DNA from: Rubripirellula lacrimiformis
GTDB taxonomy: Bacteria > Planctomycetota > Planctomycetia > Pirellulales > Pirellulaceae
DNA: 64,000 bases
Assembly (NCBI RefSeq): GCF_007741535.1
Contig: NZ_CP036525.1
Location: forward strand, 3,100,001-3,164,000
Direction of reading: 5' to 3'
Shown: piece after piece, positions 46,303 to 55,882 of the stretch
How the letters are laid out: each line of letters opens with the position of its first letter
How positions within the stretch are numbered: the first letter of the stretch is position 1
Position numbers and translations under genes: made by a program
Notes under the pieces: generated by a model
What the model was told of the DNA's origin: nothing
What the model saw: only the letters and a program-made list of their open reading frames with translations
Database searches by the model: none

Positions 46303-48216
46303 ATGGCACGACTGGCAACGATCCTGGTCCTCGCGATGACATGCCTGCCGGTCTGGTGCGCGCAGGCACAGGATGACTTGTTGGCATCCCCGTCGGACGA
46401 TCTGCTGGGCAGCGATGACTTGCTGGGCGGCGATGACTTGCTTGGCGGCGGAGACGACTTGCTGGGCGGAGACGATCTGCTGGGCAGTGGGGACGGCATG
46501 CAGGGCGGTGATGATCCGCTTCGCGGGCTAGGACCGGATGCTAAATCCGAAAAGCCTGACGCCGCGAAGGAAGATCCACACGAAGCGCTATGGGCCGAAG
46601 ACCGCTATCCATCGGCCGAATCTTGTCGCAAGTGTCACCCCGGGCAATACGAACAATGGCGCGCCAGCGGTCATGCCTACGCCGCCGTTTCGCCGATGTT
46701 CCAACGTTTCGAACAAGCGATGACGGAATACACCCAGGGTACCGTGGGATCGTTCTGTGTCCGCTGTCACTTGCCCGTCGGCACACAGTTGAAGGTGTCG
46801 CGAGCGGCAAGCTTGTTGGACGCACCGCAGGTGGTCCGCGAAGGCGTCACCTGTATCGCCTGCCATCGCGTGCGCGAACATTATGGTCGCAGCAACGGTG
46901 ATCGGCGAATCGAACCCGGTGACATTCACGCCCCGGTCGGTGGTACGACCAACGGTGACGGTGTGGCATCGGCGATCCAGCAATCGGACAAATTGAAACT
47001 GAAATACCATTCGGGGCAAACCGGCCCCGGACAAGACATCCACGCGTCCAGCTACTTCTTTGAACCGTTGACCAACAGCGACGTCTGTGTGTCCTGCCAT
47101 CAGGTGGCGGTGCATCCCGGGATTTGGCTGGAGGTCGTGCATGCTCAGTACCGTCATGGACCTGCAGCGGCTAAGGGCATCACGTGCCAACAATGCCACA
47201 TGGGCGCCGTGCCCGGCAAACCGGTCGGGTACGACTATGGCCATGTCGCGGAGATCAGCGGCAAGCCATTCGGGGAAGTGAAAAAGCTGTCGAACCATAT
47301 GATGTGGGGGCCCGGTTATTCGATCGCCCACCCAGGAATCTTTCCGCACCATCCGGACAACAAAAAATTCAGTCCACGCGACTGGCTGGCCTTTGACTAT
47401 CGGGCCGGATGGGGAACCGACGACTTCGAGCGTTCGGTGGCTGCACACCATCACTTTCCGGCACCATGGGACACCAGCGACGACCGCCGCGATGGCCGGA
47501 AAATTGTCGATGCTAACTTGTCCAAAGCACAAGAGAAACGCGGCGCCGCGGTGATGACGATGGAATCCGCCTTGAAGGTTGACGGGCCGAAATTCCATGA
47601 CCAACCGCGGGCCAATCGCGGCATGACGGTCAGCTATCGGGTCAGCAATGTCAGTGAAGGGCACAACCTGCCGACCGGATCATTGGGCGCGCAGCCGCAA
47701 CTATGGCTGAACGCTGTGTTGATCGATCCGGATGGCCGACGAGTTTGGGAAAGTGGCTACTTGGATCGCAACGCTGACTTGGCCGACATGAACTCGGTCG
47801 AGGTGGCCAAGCATCGGATTCCACGCGACAAAGACTTGTTCAATCTGCAAACCAAATTCCTGATCAACAACGTGCGTGGCACCGATCGTGAAGCCGCACT
47901 GCCGTTGAACTTTAGCATTGACCAGTTGGTGTTCTTGCGTCCTGGTGCGGTGCCCGTCAGCGTCCTGAACCACCCGCCATTGATTCGGATGGAAGCGCAC
48001 TCGATTGCTCCGCTGGATCATCGGACTGCCAAGTATCACATCCCCGCATCGGCTTTGCGGAGACCCGGCACCTACCGTTTAAGCGTTCGGATGCGTAACC
48101 GTACCGAGCCGATGTATTTCATGCGTCAAATCAATTCGACACCCGAGATGATTCGACGGATGAACGAGAACATGCTTGATCTTTGCCAAAGCAGTCACAC
48201 TTTTATCGTTCGATAG
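46303..48216 (+). CDS. Pentahaem c-type cytochrome with DDLLG repeats
   Basis: 637 residues with a signal peptide (about 1-22). Residues about 24-63 are six imperfect DDLLGG/DDLLGS units forming an acidic, flexible tether. Five CxxCH haem sites follow: CRKCH (about 108), CVRCH (152), CIACH (184), CVSCH (262) and CQQCH (about 296), in the layout of cytochrome c554/multihaem families (the tract ESCRKCHPGQYEQWRASGHA is typical). The C-terminal 240 residues are beta-rich with RANRGMTVSYRVSNVSEGHNLPTG, a domain often found next to such haem regions. The product should carry electrons in the periplasm or on the cell surface. Its last bases are followed closely by the outer-membrane protein gene. 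Confidence 0.88.
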   Translation: MARLATILVLAMTCLPVWCAQAQDDLLASPSDDLLGSDDLLGGDDLLGGGDDLLGGDDLLGSGDGMQGGDDPLRGLGPDAKSEKPDAAKEDPHEALWAEDRYPSAESCRKCHPGQYEQWRASGHAYAAVSPMFQRFEQAMTEYTQGTVGSFCVRCHLPVGTQLKVSRAASLLDAPQVVREGVTCIACHRVREHYGRSNGDRRIEPGDIHAPVGGTTNGDGVASAIQQSDKLKLKYHSGQTGPGQDIHASSYFFEPLTNSDVCVSCHQVAVHPGIWLEVVHAQYRHGPAAAKGITCQQCHMGAVPGKPVGYDYGHVAEISGKPFGEVKKLSNHMMWGPGYSIAHPGIFPHHPDNKKFSPRDWLAFDYRAGWGTDDFERSVAAHHHFPAPWDTSDDRRDGRKIVDANLSKAQEKRGAAVMTMESALKVDGPKFHDQPRANRGMTVSYRVSNVSEGHNLPTGSLGAQPQLWLNAVLIDPDGRRVWESGYLDRNADLADMNSVEVAKHRIPRDKDLFNLQTKFLINNVRGTDREAALPLNFSIDQLVFLRPGAVPVSVLNHPPLIRMEAHSIAPLDHRTAKYHIPASALRRPGTYRLSVRMRNRTEPMYFMRQINSTPEMIRRMNENMLDLCQSSHTFIVR

Positions 48217-48299
48217 TTGCGACACTTGTGAAACCTTCGATCACATCTAACGATCCACTTCCCCGCACGCCTGTGCTTGTTCACAGGGCGTCTGTGCCG

Positions 48300-50207
48300 A
48301 TGCATCGATTGGCTGCGGCGGAACCACGACGTAGGACTCGCCGAATTCGGCGTGCCATACTTCGCTGCTGGATCAGTGGGCTAGCGATCGCATCGGTCTT
48401 TGGACTGCCAGGGGCGCCAGCCGGCGGCGCCGACGTGCCCAGGCCGACCCGATTGCCCGCGGTTGCACGGTCGATCACGCTCCCGTCGTCGGATGCCGCC
48501 GACCTAACGAAACCGTCTGCTGTTTCATCGATCGAAAATGCAGGGCGACCGATCCGGATGCCCTTACCGTCCGGACCGGCTGTCCAAAAATCGGTGCAAG
48601 TGGGACCTTCGGGGATCACGTTGCTGGTCCAACCAGCGACAGCATCACTGACGATGCCGGCCGCGACGGCGGAACCGGAATTATCGGCAACGTCATTTGA
48701 CCCCATCGAATTTCGTCGATCGGTCGAAGCCACCCTATCGTCGGCGATGTTGGATGCTGCGGGATCTTTGCCCGCGGCCGACAAGTCGGATGCGGTCCTC
48801 AGCAGCAGCGACCTATCGCTGCCGATTGGTCGTCAACTGGAAACGCCGTACTACAACGACTTCTCTGCCACGCCGATTCCGTCCGCGTCGATGACTTGCG
48901 ATTCCGGCGGAGAACAATGGATCTACGATGGCAAACACGATGTTCCGACCCAGCATCCGTGGATCGAATGGGGACGGATCTTCTATGGCGACGGGATCAC
49001 CCCGCGCGGTCGAGATTGGTTCGGCCATACCAATTTGGCTCATCCCAAGTTCTACATGTACGGAGACTTTCGCACGGGCGTTGCGGCCGGTCGGAATGCG
49101 GGCGGGCGGACGGACAACTTGGCCAATCGGTTGAATCTGGACTTGGATTTGCAGCTAACCGATACCGAACGGTTCCATGCTTTCGTCGGACCCTTGGATA
49201 GCGGTGGAGCGTTTACGCGATGGGAGCGAGTCGCTGGCGATTTTCGTTTTCAAGACGAAATCGACTTCACGCCCGTAACCGGATACTTCGAAGGCGATGT
49301 GGGTGCGATGCTTGGCGGTGCGGTGGGCGAATCGTCTCCGTTCGAACTGCCGGTCACGATGGGGTTGGTGCCGTTGCTGTTTCAAAATGGCATCTGGATG
49401 GAAGACGCCGTGACGGGTGCTGCGTTTGCAATCCCCGCCTGGCATAGCCGGTTGTTGAATTGGTCCAACGCTGACGCAACCTTCTTTGCCGTCTTTGATC
49501 AGTTGAATAGCACCGCATTCGGTGCGGACGAACATGCGGCTCAAGCTTTCGGCACGGCGTGGTTCATCGATGCCTACGGCGGGTACATCGAAACCGGCTA
49601 TGCCTATGTTCGCGACCGGAACAACGACGCCCGCAGCTACCACAACATGACCGCCAGCTTCACGCGGCGTTACTTGGATCGAATCAGCAACAGTGTCCGA
49701 GTGATCGTGAACACGGGGCAGGATTTGAACCAGCGAGATCGCACCGCTGATGGTGCGTTATTGTTGGTCGAAAACAGTTGGATTACGTCGACGCCATTGA
49801 CGGTGGTTCCCTACGCCAACCTGTTTGTTGGCTGGGATCGACCGCAATCGGTCGCCAGGGCCGGTGCGTCCGGCGGCATCCTACGAAACACCGGTATCAA
49901 CTTTGACACCGACGGTTTGAATGGCTTTGCCACCCTGGATCCAACCGCCAGCGATACCGCAGGCGGCAGTTTGGGTGTGGACTTGATCGGCGACGATCTG
50001 GATCGTCAATTGCTGTTAGAAGTCAGCTACATCACGCCACACGGGAACAAGAATGCCAATGTTCCCGATGACCAATTTGCGACCGGAACGCGTTACCAGT
50101 TTCCCGTTTCGAATCGCACGTTGCTGCGTTTTGATGCAATGTATGGGTGGCGACGCGGTTTAGACGACGTTTACGGAACGCGGATGGAGTATCGTTGGAA
50201 GTTCTAA
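48300..50207 (+). CDS. Putative outer-membrane beta-barrel protein
   Basis: 635 residues from the ATG at 48300; the frame stays open to 48183, inside the cytochrome gene, and GTG at 48228 is another option. A basic N-terminus and hydrophobic helix (CWISGLAIASVFGLPGAPAGG) form a long signal. About 170 low-complexity Ala/Ser/Pro residues precede a barrel-like region of alternating polar and hydrophobic strands (FYMYGDFRTGVAAGRN, LDLDLQLTDTERFHAF) that ends in a terminal Phe (RMEYRWKF), the outer-membrane insertion signal. It may form a porin-cytochrome pair with the upstream gene; this is inferred from adjacency only. No family is recognised with certainty. Confidence 0.7.
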   Translation: MHRLAAAEPRRRTRRIRRAILRCWISGLAIASVFGLPGAPAGGADVPRPTRLPAVARSITLPSSDAADLTKPSAVSSIENAGRPIRMPLPSGPAVQKSVQVGPSGITLLVQPATASLTMPAATAEPELSATSFDPIEFRRSVEATLSSAMLDAAGSLPAADKSDAVLSSSDLSLPIGRQLETPYYNDFSATPIPSASMTCDSGGEQWIYDGKHDVPTQHPWIEWGRIFYGDGITPRGRDWFGHTNLAHPKFYMYGDFRTGVAAGRNAGGRTDNLANRLNLDLDLQLTDTERFHAFVGPLDSGGAFTRWERVAGDFRFQDEIDFTPVTGYFEGDVGAMLGGAVGESSPFELPVTMGLVPLLFQNGIWMEDAVTGAAFAIPAWHSRLLNWSNADATFFAVFDQLNSTAFGADEHAAQAFGTAWFIDAYGGYIETGYAYVRDRNNDARSYHNMTASFTRRYLDRISNSVRVIVNTGQDLNQRDRTADGALLLVENSWITSTPLTVVPYANLFVGWDRPQSVARAGASGGILRNTGINFDTDGLNGFATLDPTASDTAGGSLGVDLIGDDLDRQLLLEVSYITPHGNKNANVPDDQFATGTRYQFPVSNRTLLRFDAMYGWRRGLDDVYGTRMEYRWKF

Positions 50208-50241
50208 TCTTGCCATTCCGCGAAGTTTCGACGAACTGATC

Positions 50242-51123
<882 letters not shown>

Positions 51124-51189
51124 TCAGTGGATAGCAGGTCGCCAATGTTTCCGATCAAGGTACCGTTGGGAAAAGGCACATCGAGCGCC

Positions 51190-51263
51190 GTTTGTAGTAC
51201 CGCATTCATGCGGAATCGTTGATGGTTGTGCAGTGGATTCCGGCTGAAGGCGGTACTACGAAC
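51190..51263. repeat. 28-bp inverted repeat, REP/MITE-like
   Basis: Left arm 51190-51217 begins GTTTGTAGTACCGC and ends GCGGAATC; right arm 51236-51263 is GATTCCGG..GGCGGTACTACGAAC. They pair at about 24 of 28 positions across an 18-base loop. It encodes nothing and has no transposase nearby, as expected for REP- or MITE-like palindromes. Confidence 0.75.
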
Positions 51264-51270
51264 GCAGCGG

Positions 51271-51320
51271 ATGATCCATCCTTGTCGGGACTGCGGTATT
51301 GGGATTCAGCAGAGCTCCCT
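51271..51320. repeat. Dispersed repeat, second copy near 2371
   Basis: GATCCATCCTTGT, ACTGC and TGGGATTC blocks line up in the same order and spacing with 2371-2419. About four of five bases agree over roughly 49 bp by eye. The two loci are otherwise unrelated. Confidence 0.6.
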
Positions 51321-51454
51321 TCGGCCCGCCAAGCTGACGGTCAGGAATTCTGGCGAGTCGCCCGACGATGCAGGTTCGGCCGTTGCCAGGGCGGACTCGT
51401 TGCCTCGTCAACCAAGACAGATATGTCCCGTACTCTGTTTTCTGCGTCGCCAAC

Positions 51455-53035
51455 TTACAGCGGAAAATCGTCTTCGGCGGCGGCGTCGGCGTACAGCGGC
51501 ATGTGGCGATAGTAGACTTCTAAGATCATCGTGGCGAACGCGGTTTGCATTAGACGACCGCCCTCTTCCATGCCGTGAACTTTGCTCTTGATGTACCAGC
51601 TGCCCTTGGCACCTGAATTTTGGGCCTGGCTGCTGACCAACCAATCACGCAGTTCGACGTTGTACTTGTCCCATTCGGGACCACCATAGTGACGCAACAC
51701 TTGGGCGGCGTAGTAGTTGAAATAGAGGTCGTCTTTCTTGACGCCAAATTTCAACAGGTTTTGGACGCCTTCGGTAATCCCCGGATGCGTTTTGTCCCAT
51801 CCGGTGTACATCCGACACAGCAGGCCGATCGCTGTGGTGCCTGAACGAATTTTGGTTGACGGTTTGTCGTATCCGTACATCGAACCATTGTTCGACTGGA
51901 CCCGGTCCAGGAACATCACGGACCCTTGTATCGTGGCCGGTGGAATCGAAAGGTGCCCCATGTAACCGCTTTTCAGCGCCATGACTTGCCAGCCGACCAC
52001 GGATGTATCACCACCGCGGGCTTCCTGTGGACGATAGCGCCAGCCGCCATCACGGCACTGGGCCGCGACGATGAAATTGATCGCACCTTGGGCCGGACCG
52101 AACAATTGTGGATCTTCGGTCATCGCATAGGCTTCGCACAGTGCGATCGCGGCGAGTCCATGCGAGTACATGTCGCCACCGCTGCGAAGGTCCAGCACAG
52201 GCAGACCACCCGCGTTGCCAGGTTTTCCGGACTGCACCAAGAAACGCAGCCCGGCGCCGACCACTTCTTTGAAGTCGCCTTGGATGTGTGTTTGTCCGGC
52301 ACCCATGAAAGGCAGGAGCGCCATCGCAGTGGCGCCCGAAACTGCTCGAGCACGCGGGGCGTCGCCCGGATTACCGCAGGCGCCGTTGCAGACTAGGTTG
52401 TGCGCAAAGGTCCAACCGCCGTTTGGCATTTGATGTCGTGAAAACCATTTCAGTGCTTCGGTGACCGCGGCCTCGCTGGACTCGCTGCCGCCGTAGTCCC
52501 GAAGCAGTTTCTTTCGCATGTCTTCCGAACGACTACCCAGTGGTTGGCTGGTCATCGACGCGAGCGATTGAAGACTGGTCATCGAAGGCGCCATTTCGGC
52601 GGCAAAGTCGGCCATGTCCATGACGACTGCCGACATCGCAACGGGAGCCACTTCGATCGGCTCGGTCATCTCCATCGGTTCGGTCAGTTCAGCGATCGGA
52701 TCGGTCATCTCTTGCATCTCGGCAACTTCGCCGGGATCGATGTCTTCGATCGTGAACTCTTCGATCTCGGGCCCCTCTTCCGAGGTTGCGCTGGCGGTCA
52801 AAACGTTGACGATTTTGATCGGGTCGGCGATCGTCACCAATCCCAACACCAGCAGGATCAAGACGTGCAACATCATGCTGACCAGCCATGCCGGTGCCGC
52901 ACGAAGAAATCCGAATCGCCGCTCCGGCAATTCGTATTCCTCCTCCATCGCCTGTTCGTACTCGACGCCCGCCAAAGGAACATCCGCGATCGGTTGTGCG
53001 GTGGGAATCGAGTCGGGATTCAAGTCTGTTGCCAT
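51455..53035 (-). CDS. Membrane-anchored alpha/alpha-toroid protein (squalene-cyclase-like)
   Basis: 526 residues from the ATG at 53035. A cytosolic leader ends in FGFLRAAPAW, followed by one transmembrane helix (LVSMMLHVLILLVLGLVTIA, about 51-70). Next is an acidic Glu/Met/Pro-rich segment (about 85-140; EMQEMTDPIAELTEPMEM). Residues about 190-520 contain QW-like alpha/alpha repeats (ALKWFSRHQMPNGGWTF, FIVAAQCRDGGWRYRPQ), the prenyltransferase/squalene-oxidase repeat fold. The DxDD motif of class II terpene cyclases is not visible, so a cyclase reaction is unlikely. Such planctomycete proteins are common and undescribed. Confidence 0.8.
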   Translation of the reverse strand: MATDLNPDSIPTAQPIADVPLAGVEYEQAMEEEYELPERRFGFLRAAPAWLVSMMLHVLILLVLGLVTIADPIKIVNVLTASATSEEGPEIEEFTIEDIDPGEVAEMQEMTDPIAELTEPMEMTEPIEVAPVAMSAVVMDMADFAAEMAPSMTSLQSLASMTSQPLGSRSEDMRKKLLRDYGGSESSEAAVTEALKWFSRHQMPNGGWTFAHNLVCNGACGNPGDAPRARAVSGATAMALLPFMGAGQTHIQGDFKEVVGAGLRFLVQSGKPGNAGGLPVLDLRSGGDMYSHGLAAIALCEAYAMTEDPQLFGPAQGAINFIVAAQCRDGGWRYRPQEARGGDTSVVGWQVMALKSGYMGHLSIPPATIQGSVMFLDRVQSNNGSMYGYDKPSTKIRSGTTAIGLLCRMYTGWDKTHPGITEGVQNLLKFGVKKDDLYFNYYAAQVLRHYGGPEWDKYNVELRDWLVSSQAQNSGAKGSWYIKSKVHGMEEGGRLMQTAFATMILEVYYRHMPLYADAAAEDDFPL

Positions 53036-53475
53036 AGAAAAATTGGACTCGCGGCAATCCGAGATTGAAAAGACAAGTAGCCGCTGCCGATCCAATCGGT
53101 GTGCAGGGCCTAGGGTCTCATTATAGTCGCTGCTGACCCTGTCTTCGGCTGCCGATCTAGACATTGGATCGATGAAACTGCAACCACAACGGCAGAGTCA
53201 TCCTCCTAAACGGAACAACCGGCGAGATATACCCGCATAAAGTTGCCGGACGGCTGCGTTTTCGACAAAGCATCGCTCGGGAAGCGACCGCCCAAGGGGT
53301 GTCGCTGGTCCGGGCAACGCATCCGATCGGATGATCAACGCTGCAAAGAAAGCGAACGTCGCGCCGCGATTGGACGACGACGTAGTCCCGAAAACGAAGA
53401 CACGCCCCCCAGTGGAACACAGCCCCAAGCGGGTTAATTATTGATGCAACGGGGGGGCCGCAGTTTGGCCGACGA
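53036..53475. other. 440-bp gene-free interval
   Basis: Lies between the start of the toroid-protein gene (-) and the stop of the next minus-strand gene. Frames of 64-137 codons exist on both strands without recognisable features. No strong hairpin is seen. Confidence 0.35.
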
Positions 53476-54111
53476 TCAATCGCGTAAGTCAAAGCGTTTT
53501 TGTTGAACCGACATGATCGTGGCAAAGTAGTTTCTAAGTTTTGGCTGGACCCAATCGGTGGCTTGCACACGTTTCGATCCGTCGCTGGGGCCTACCCACC
53601 CCCCGTCGAGTGCGATGTCGATTTCGACGGGCTCGAATCGGTGGCCCGTCGGGTCCGTCAGTCGCAACTGGATGCAAGGAGATTTTGGGTCGTCTTCGGC
53701 CGGGCACATATCGGCAACCGAACCGGCGGTTTCCGTCGTCCAATCGAAATGGCGTTCGTCCAACAGTGCCCGTCGCAAATGGCCCAGCCCCGGCGTCGCC
53801 GTCAAATCGACCGTTTCGAAGTCGCTATTGCCACGCGAGATCAATTCCATGCGTTCCCCGATTTGCAGCGCCGTGATCACGTCCTGGCCCCAAAACCGGG
53901 TCGTCTCTTCCAGCTTTGTCTTGCGGGCTCGGATGCTGGCCCATGTGCCCAAGACCGCCAAAATTGCCACCAGCACACCGATCGCGATCCCGCGGCCGGT
54001 GATGACCGCACGGGGATCGTTGTATTTATCGGCGTGCGGATCGACCGGGGACTGGTCAACCGCCCCGTCCTCGTTGGGATTGCCTTGGGTCTCGATGGAT
54101 CGGTCGGTCAT
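53476..54111 (-). CDS. Single-pass membrane protein of unknown function
   Basis: 211 residues. An acidic N-terminal 40 residues precede one helix (GIAIGVLVAILAVLGTWASI, about 40-60), and the remainder is outside the cytoplasm: FWGQDVITALQIGERMELIS, LRRALLDERHFDWTT, and a C-terminal WVQPKLRNYFATIMSVQQ. I recognise no family. It is divergent from aroB, with only about 50 bp between starts, so the two promoters must overlap. Confidence 0.7.
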   Translation of the reverse strand: MTDRSIETQGNPNEDGAVDQSPVDPHADKYNDPRAVITGRGIAIGVLVAILAVLGTWASIRARKTKLEETTRFWGQDVITALQIGERMELISRGNSDFETVDLTATPGLGHLRRALLDERHFDWTTETAGSVADMCPAEDDPKSPCIQLRLTDPTGHRFEPVEIDIALDGGWVGPSDGSKRVQATDWVQPKLRNYFATIMSVQQKRFDLRD

Positions 54112-54164
54112 GAGTTAAGTTGTCTGGAGTTTCGAGGACATTCACCGAAGGTTGGGATACACGC

Positions 54165-55298
54165 ATGGTAACGCCGTCGCAAGGGTTTGAGGTCAGCAGC
54201 GTCAACGTGCCGCTAGGCGGCCGAAGCTATTCGATCCAGATTTCCAGTGGTGCCAGCGATGGGTTTGCCGCATCGATTCGCAGCGCACTGGGCGATGTGT
54301 CGCATGTATTGGTGATCGCTGACGAAGCAGTCGACCAGCCGTGGGCCGAATCGGTTTCGGCGGCTTTGGCTGCAAGTGGCGAAGAAGCGTCGCCCATTCG
54401 CGTCAGTCGCACGACCGTCGCATCGGGGGAACCGAGTAAATCGATCGCTGAAATGGATCGGCTGTTGCAATGGGTTTTGCAGAAAGGCGGCGACCGCCGC
54501 AGCGTGATCGTGGCGGTCGGGGGCGGTGTGATCGGCGATTTGGCCGGGTTCATCGCTGCGTCGTTCGCCCGTGGAATTCGCTTTGTCCAGGTCCCCACAA
54601 CGCTGTTGGCAATGGTTGACAGCAGTGTGGGTGGCAAAACGGGCATCAATTTGCCGGGTGCCAAGAACATGGTCGGTGCGTTTTGGCAGCCATCGCTGGT
54701 GCTGATCGATACCGACGTCCTGTCAACGCTGTCCCAGCGGAGCTACCTCAGTGGTTTGGCCGAGGTGATCAAGTACGGGGTGATCGACGACGCCGAATTT
54801 TTTGCCGAACTGGAAGATCAGGCAACCGCATTGGTGGCGCGAAAGCCCGCAGCGCTGCGTCACGCGATTTCGCGAAGTTGTCAGTCCAAGGCAAGCGTGG
54901 TGGGCGAAGACGAACGGGAAACCAGCGGCCGCCGTGCGATTTTGAATTACGGGCATACCTTTGCCCATGCGATCGAAGCGACGGCCGGGTACGGAAAGTT
55001 TTTGCATGGCGAAGCGGTGGCGATCGGGATGCAGATGGCAGCCCGCTTGGCCGTCGACCTGGGGATGTGCGACCCGTCGCTATTGGACCGCCAAACACGG
55101 CTGATTCAGGCCTGTTGTTTGCCGACGACTTGGGCGGACGCCGATCCGGATGCCATGTTGCCGGTGATGATGCGTGACAAAAAGGTCGCTCACGGAAAGC
55201 TGCGTTTCATCCTGCCGACCAAAATCGGGGCGGTCGAAATGGTCGGGGACGTGGACGAGGCGGCTGTTCGCGCAGCGATCGTGAAACTGAAAAGCTGA
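54165..55298 (+). CDS. aroB: 3-dehydroquinate synthase
   Basis: 378 residues from the ATG at 54165, with GAAGG about 12 bp upstream; an in-frame start at 54120 would cross the divergent promoter. Converts DAHP to 3-dehydroquinate in the shikimate pathway using NAD+ and a divalent metal. Hallmark motifs: GGGVIGDLAGFIAASFARG, FVQVPTTLLAMVDSSVGGKT, NLPGAKNMVGAFWQP, the metal-binding Glu/His residues in LAEVIKYGVI and YGHTFAHAIEA, and HGEAVAIGMQMA. All are intact. Other aromatic-pathway genes are not in the window. Confidence 0.96.
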   Translation: MVTPSQGFEVSSVNVPLGGRSYSIQISSGASDGFAASIRSALGDVSHVLVIADEAVDQPWAESVSAALAASGEEASPIRVSRTTVASGEPSKSIAEMDRLLQWVLQKGGDRRSVIVAVGGGVIGDLAGFIAASFARGIRFVQVPTTLLAMVDSSVGGKTGINLPGAKNMVGAFWQPSLVLIDTDVLSTLSQRSYLSGLAEVIKYGVIDDAEFFAELEDQATALVARKPAALRHAISRSCQSKASVVGEDERETSGRRAILNYGHTFAHAIEATAGYGKFLHGEAVAIGMQMAARLAVDLGMCDPSLLDRQTRLIQACCLPTTWADADPDAMLPVMMRDKKVAHGKLRFILPTKIGAVEMVGDVDEAAVRAAIVKLKS

Positions 55299-55428
55299 AA
55301 AGTCGTCTACCCACGGTCGACGGCGACTTGATACCAAACGTCAGAGCAAATTCGTTTTTCCGCTCAAGTTCGCTTTGATTCGTGGGAACGGCCATTCGCC
55401 GTTGATTGCCTTGTCTGGTTTCACCACC

Positions 55429-55842
55429 GTGCGTTTGCCCATCATGATCGTGGCACTTTCGGCGTTTTCGTGCGTCGGGTGTGTGCGGCGACGGATGACG
55501 GTCCGCACCAGTCCCCCTGGGGCCACGGTCTCGGTCGACAACCAAGTGATCGGGACCACGCCGGCGGCGACCCCGTTTGGTTTCTACGGAACGCGCGAAT
55601 TCCGCGTTGAAAAAGATGGGTTTCGCACGGAAACGATTCGCCGTCGTATCAACCCACCCTGGTATCAGTATCCTGGAATCGACTTTGTTGCCGAAACCTT
55701 GTGGCCTGGCGAACTTCGCGACGAACGAATCATCGATATCGAATTGGTGCCCAAGACGCTGGAACCGATCGACGATGTGGTAGGGCGGGCCGATTCGCTG
55801 CGAACTCAGTCTCGTCTCGGCGTGGTGACGGCGCCACCGTAG
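55429..55842 (+). CDS. PEGA-domain lipoprotein
   Basis: 137 residues if read from the GTG at 55429; alternatives are ATG 55444 and TTG 55375. The GTG gives a basic-hydrophobic leader RLPIMIVALSAFSCVGC with a lipobox Cys. Next is a PEGA-type beta domain (VRTSPPGATVSVDNQVIGTT, FGFYGTREFRVEKDGF), then INPPWYQYPGIDFVAETLWP. PEGA domains are surface-exposed beta folds often found in peptidoglycan-associated or sensor proteins. No enzymatic motif. It lies 130 bp after aroB and 40 bp before the YfhO-like gene, same strand. Confidence 0.8.
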   Translation: MRLPIMIVALSAFSCVGCVRRRMTVRTSPPGATVSVDNQVIGTTPAATPFGFYGTREFRVEKDGFRTETIRRRINPPWYQYPGIDFVAETLWPGELRDERIIDIELVPKTLEPIDDVVGRADSLRTQSRLGVVTAPP

Positions 55843-55882
55843 TGATAGGATGCGTTGATCTCTTAGCAAGCACTTTTCGCCC

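Larger units (their letters stand above)
51124..51454. other. Intergenic region with inverted and dispersed repeats
   Basis: 331 bp between converging genes. It contains the inverted repeat at 51190-51263 and, directly after it, a stretch (about 51271-51320) that resembles 2371-2419. No gene or clear terminator with a U-run is visible. Confidence 0.5.

Noticed and set aside
46588-47664. 358-codon minus-strand open frame opposite the cytochrome gene
   Set aside because: Antisense to the haem-binding region; the plus frame carries five CxxCH motifs and a signal peptide.
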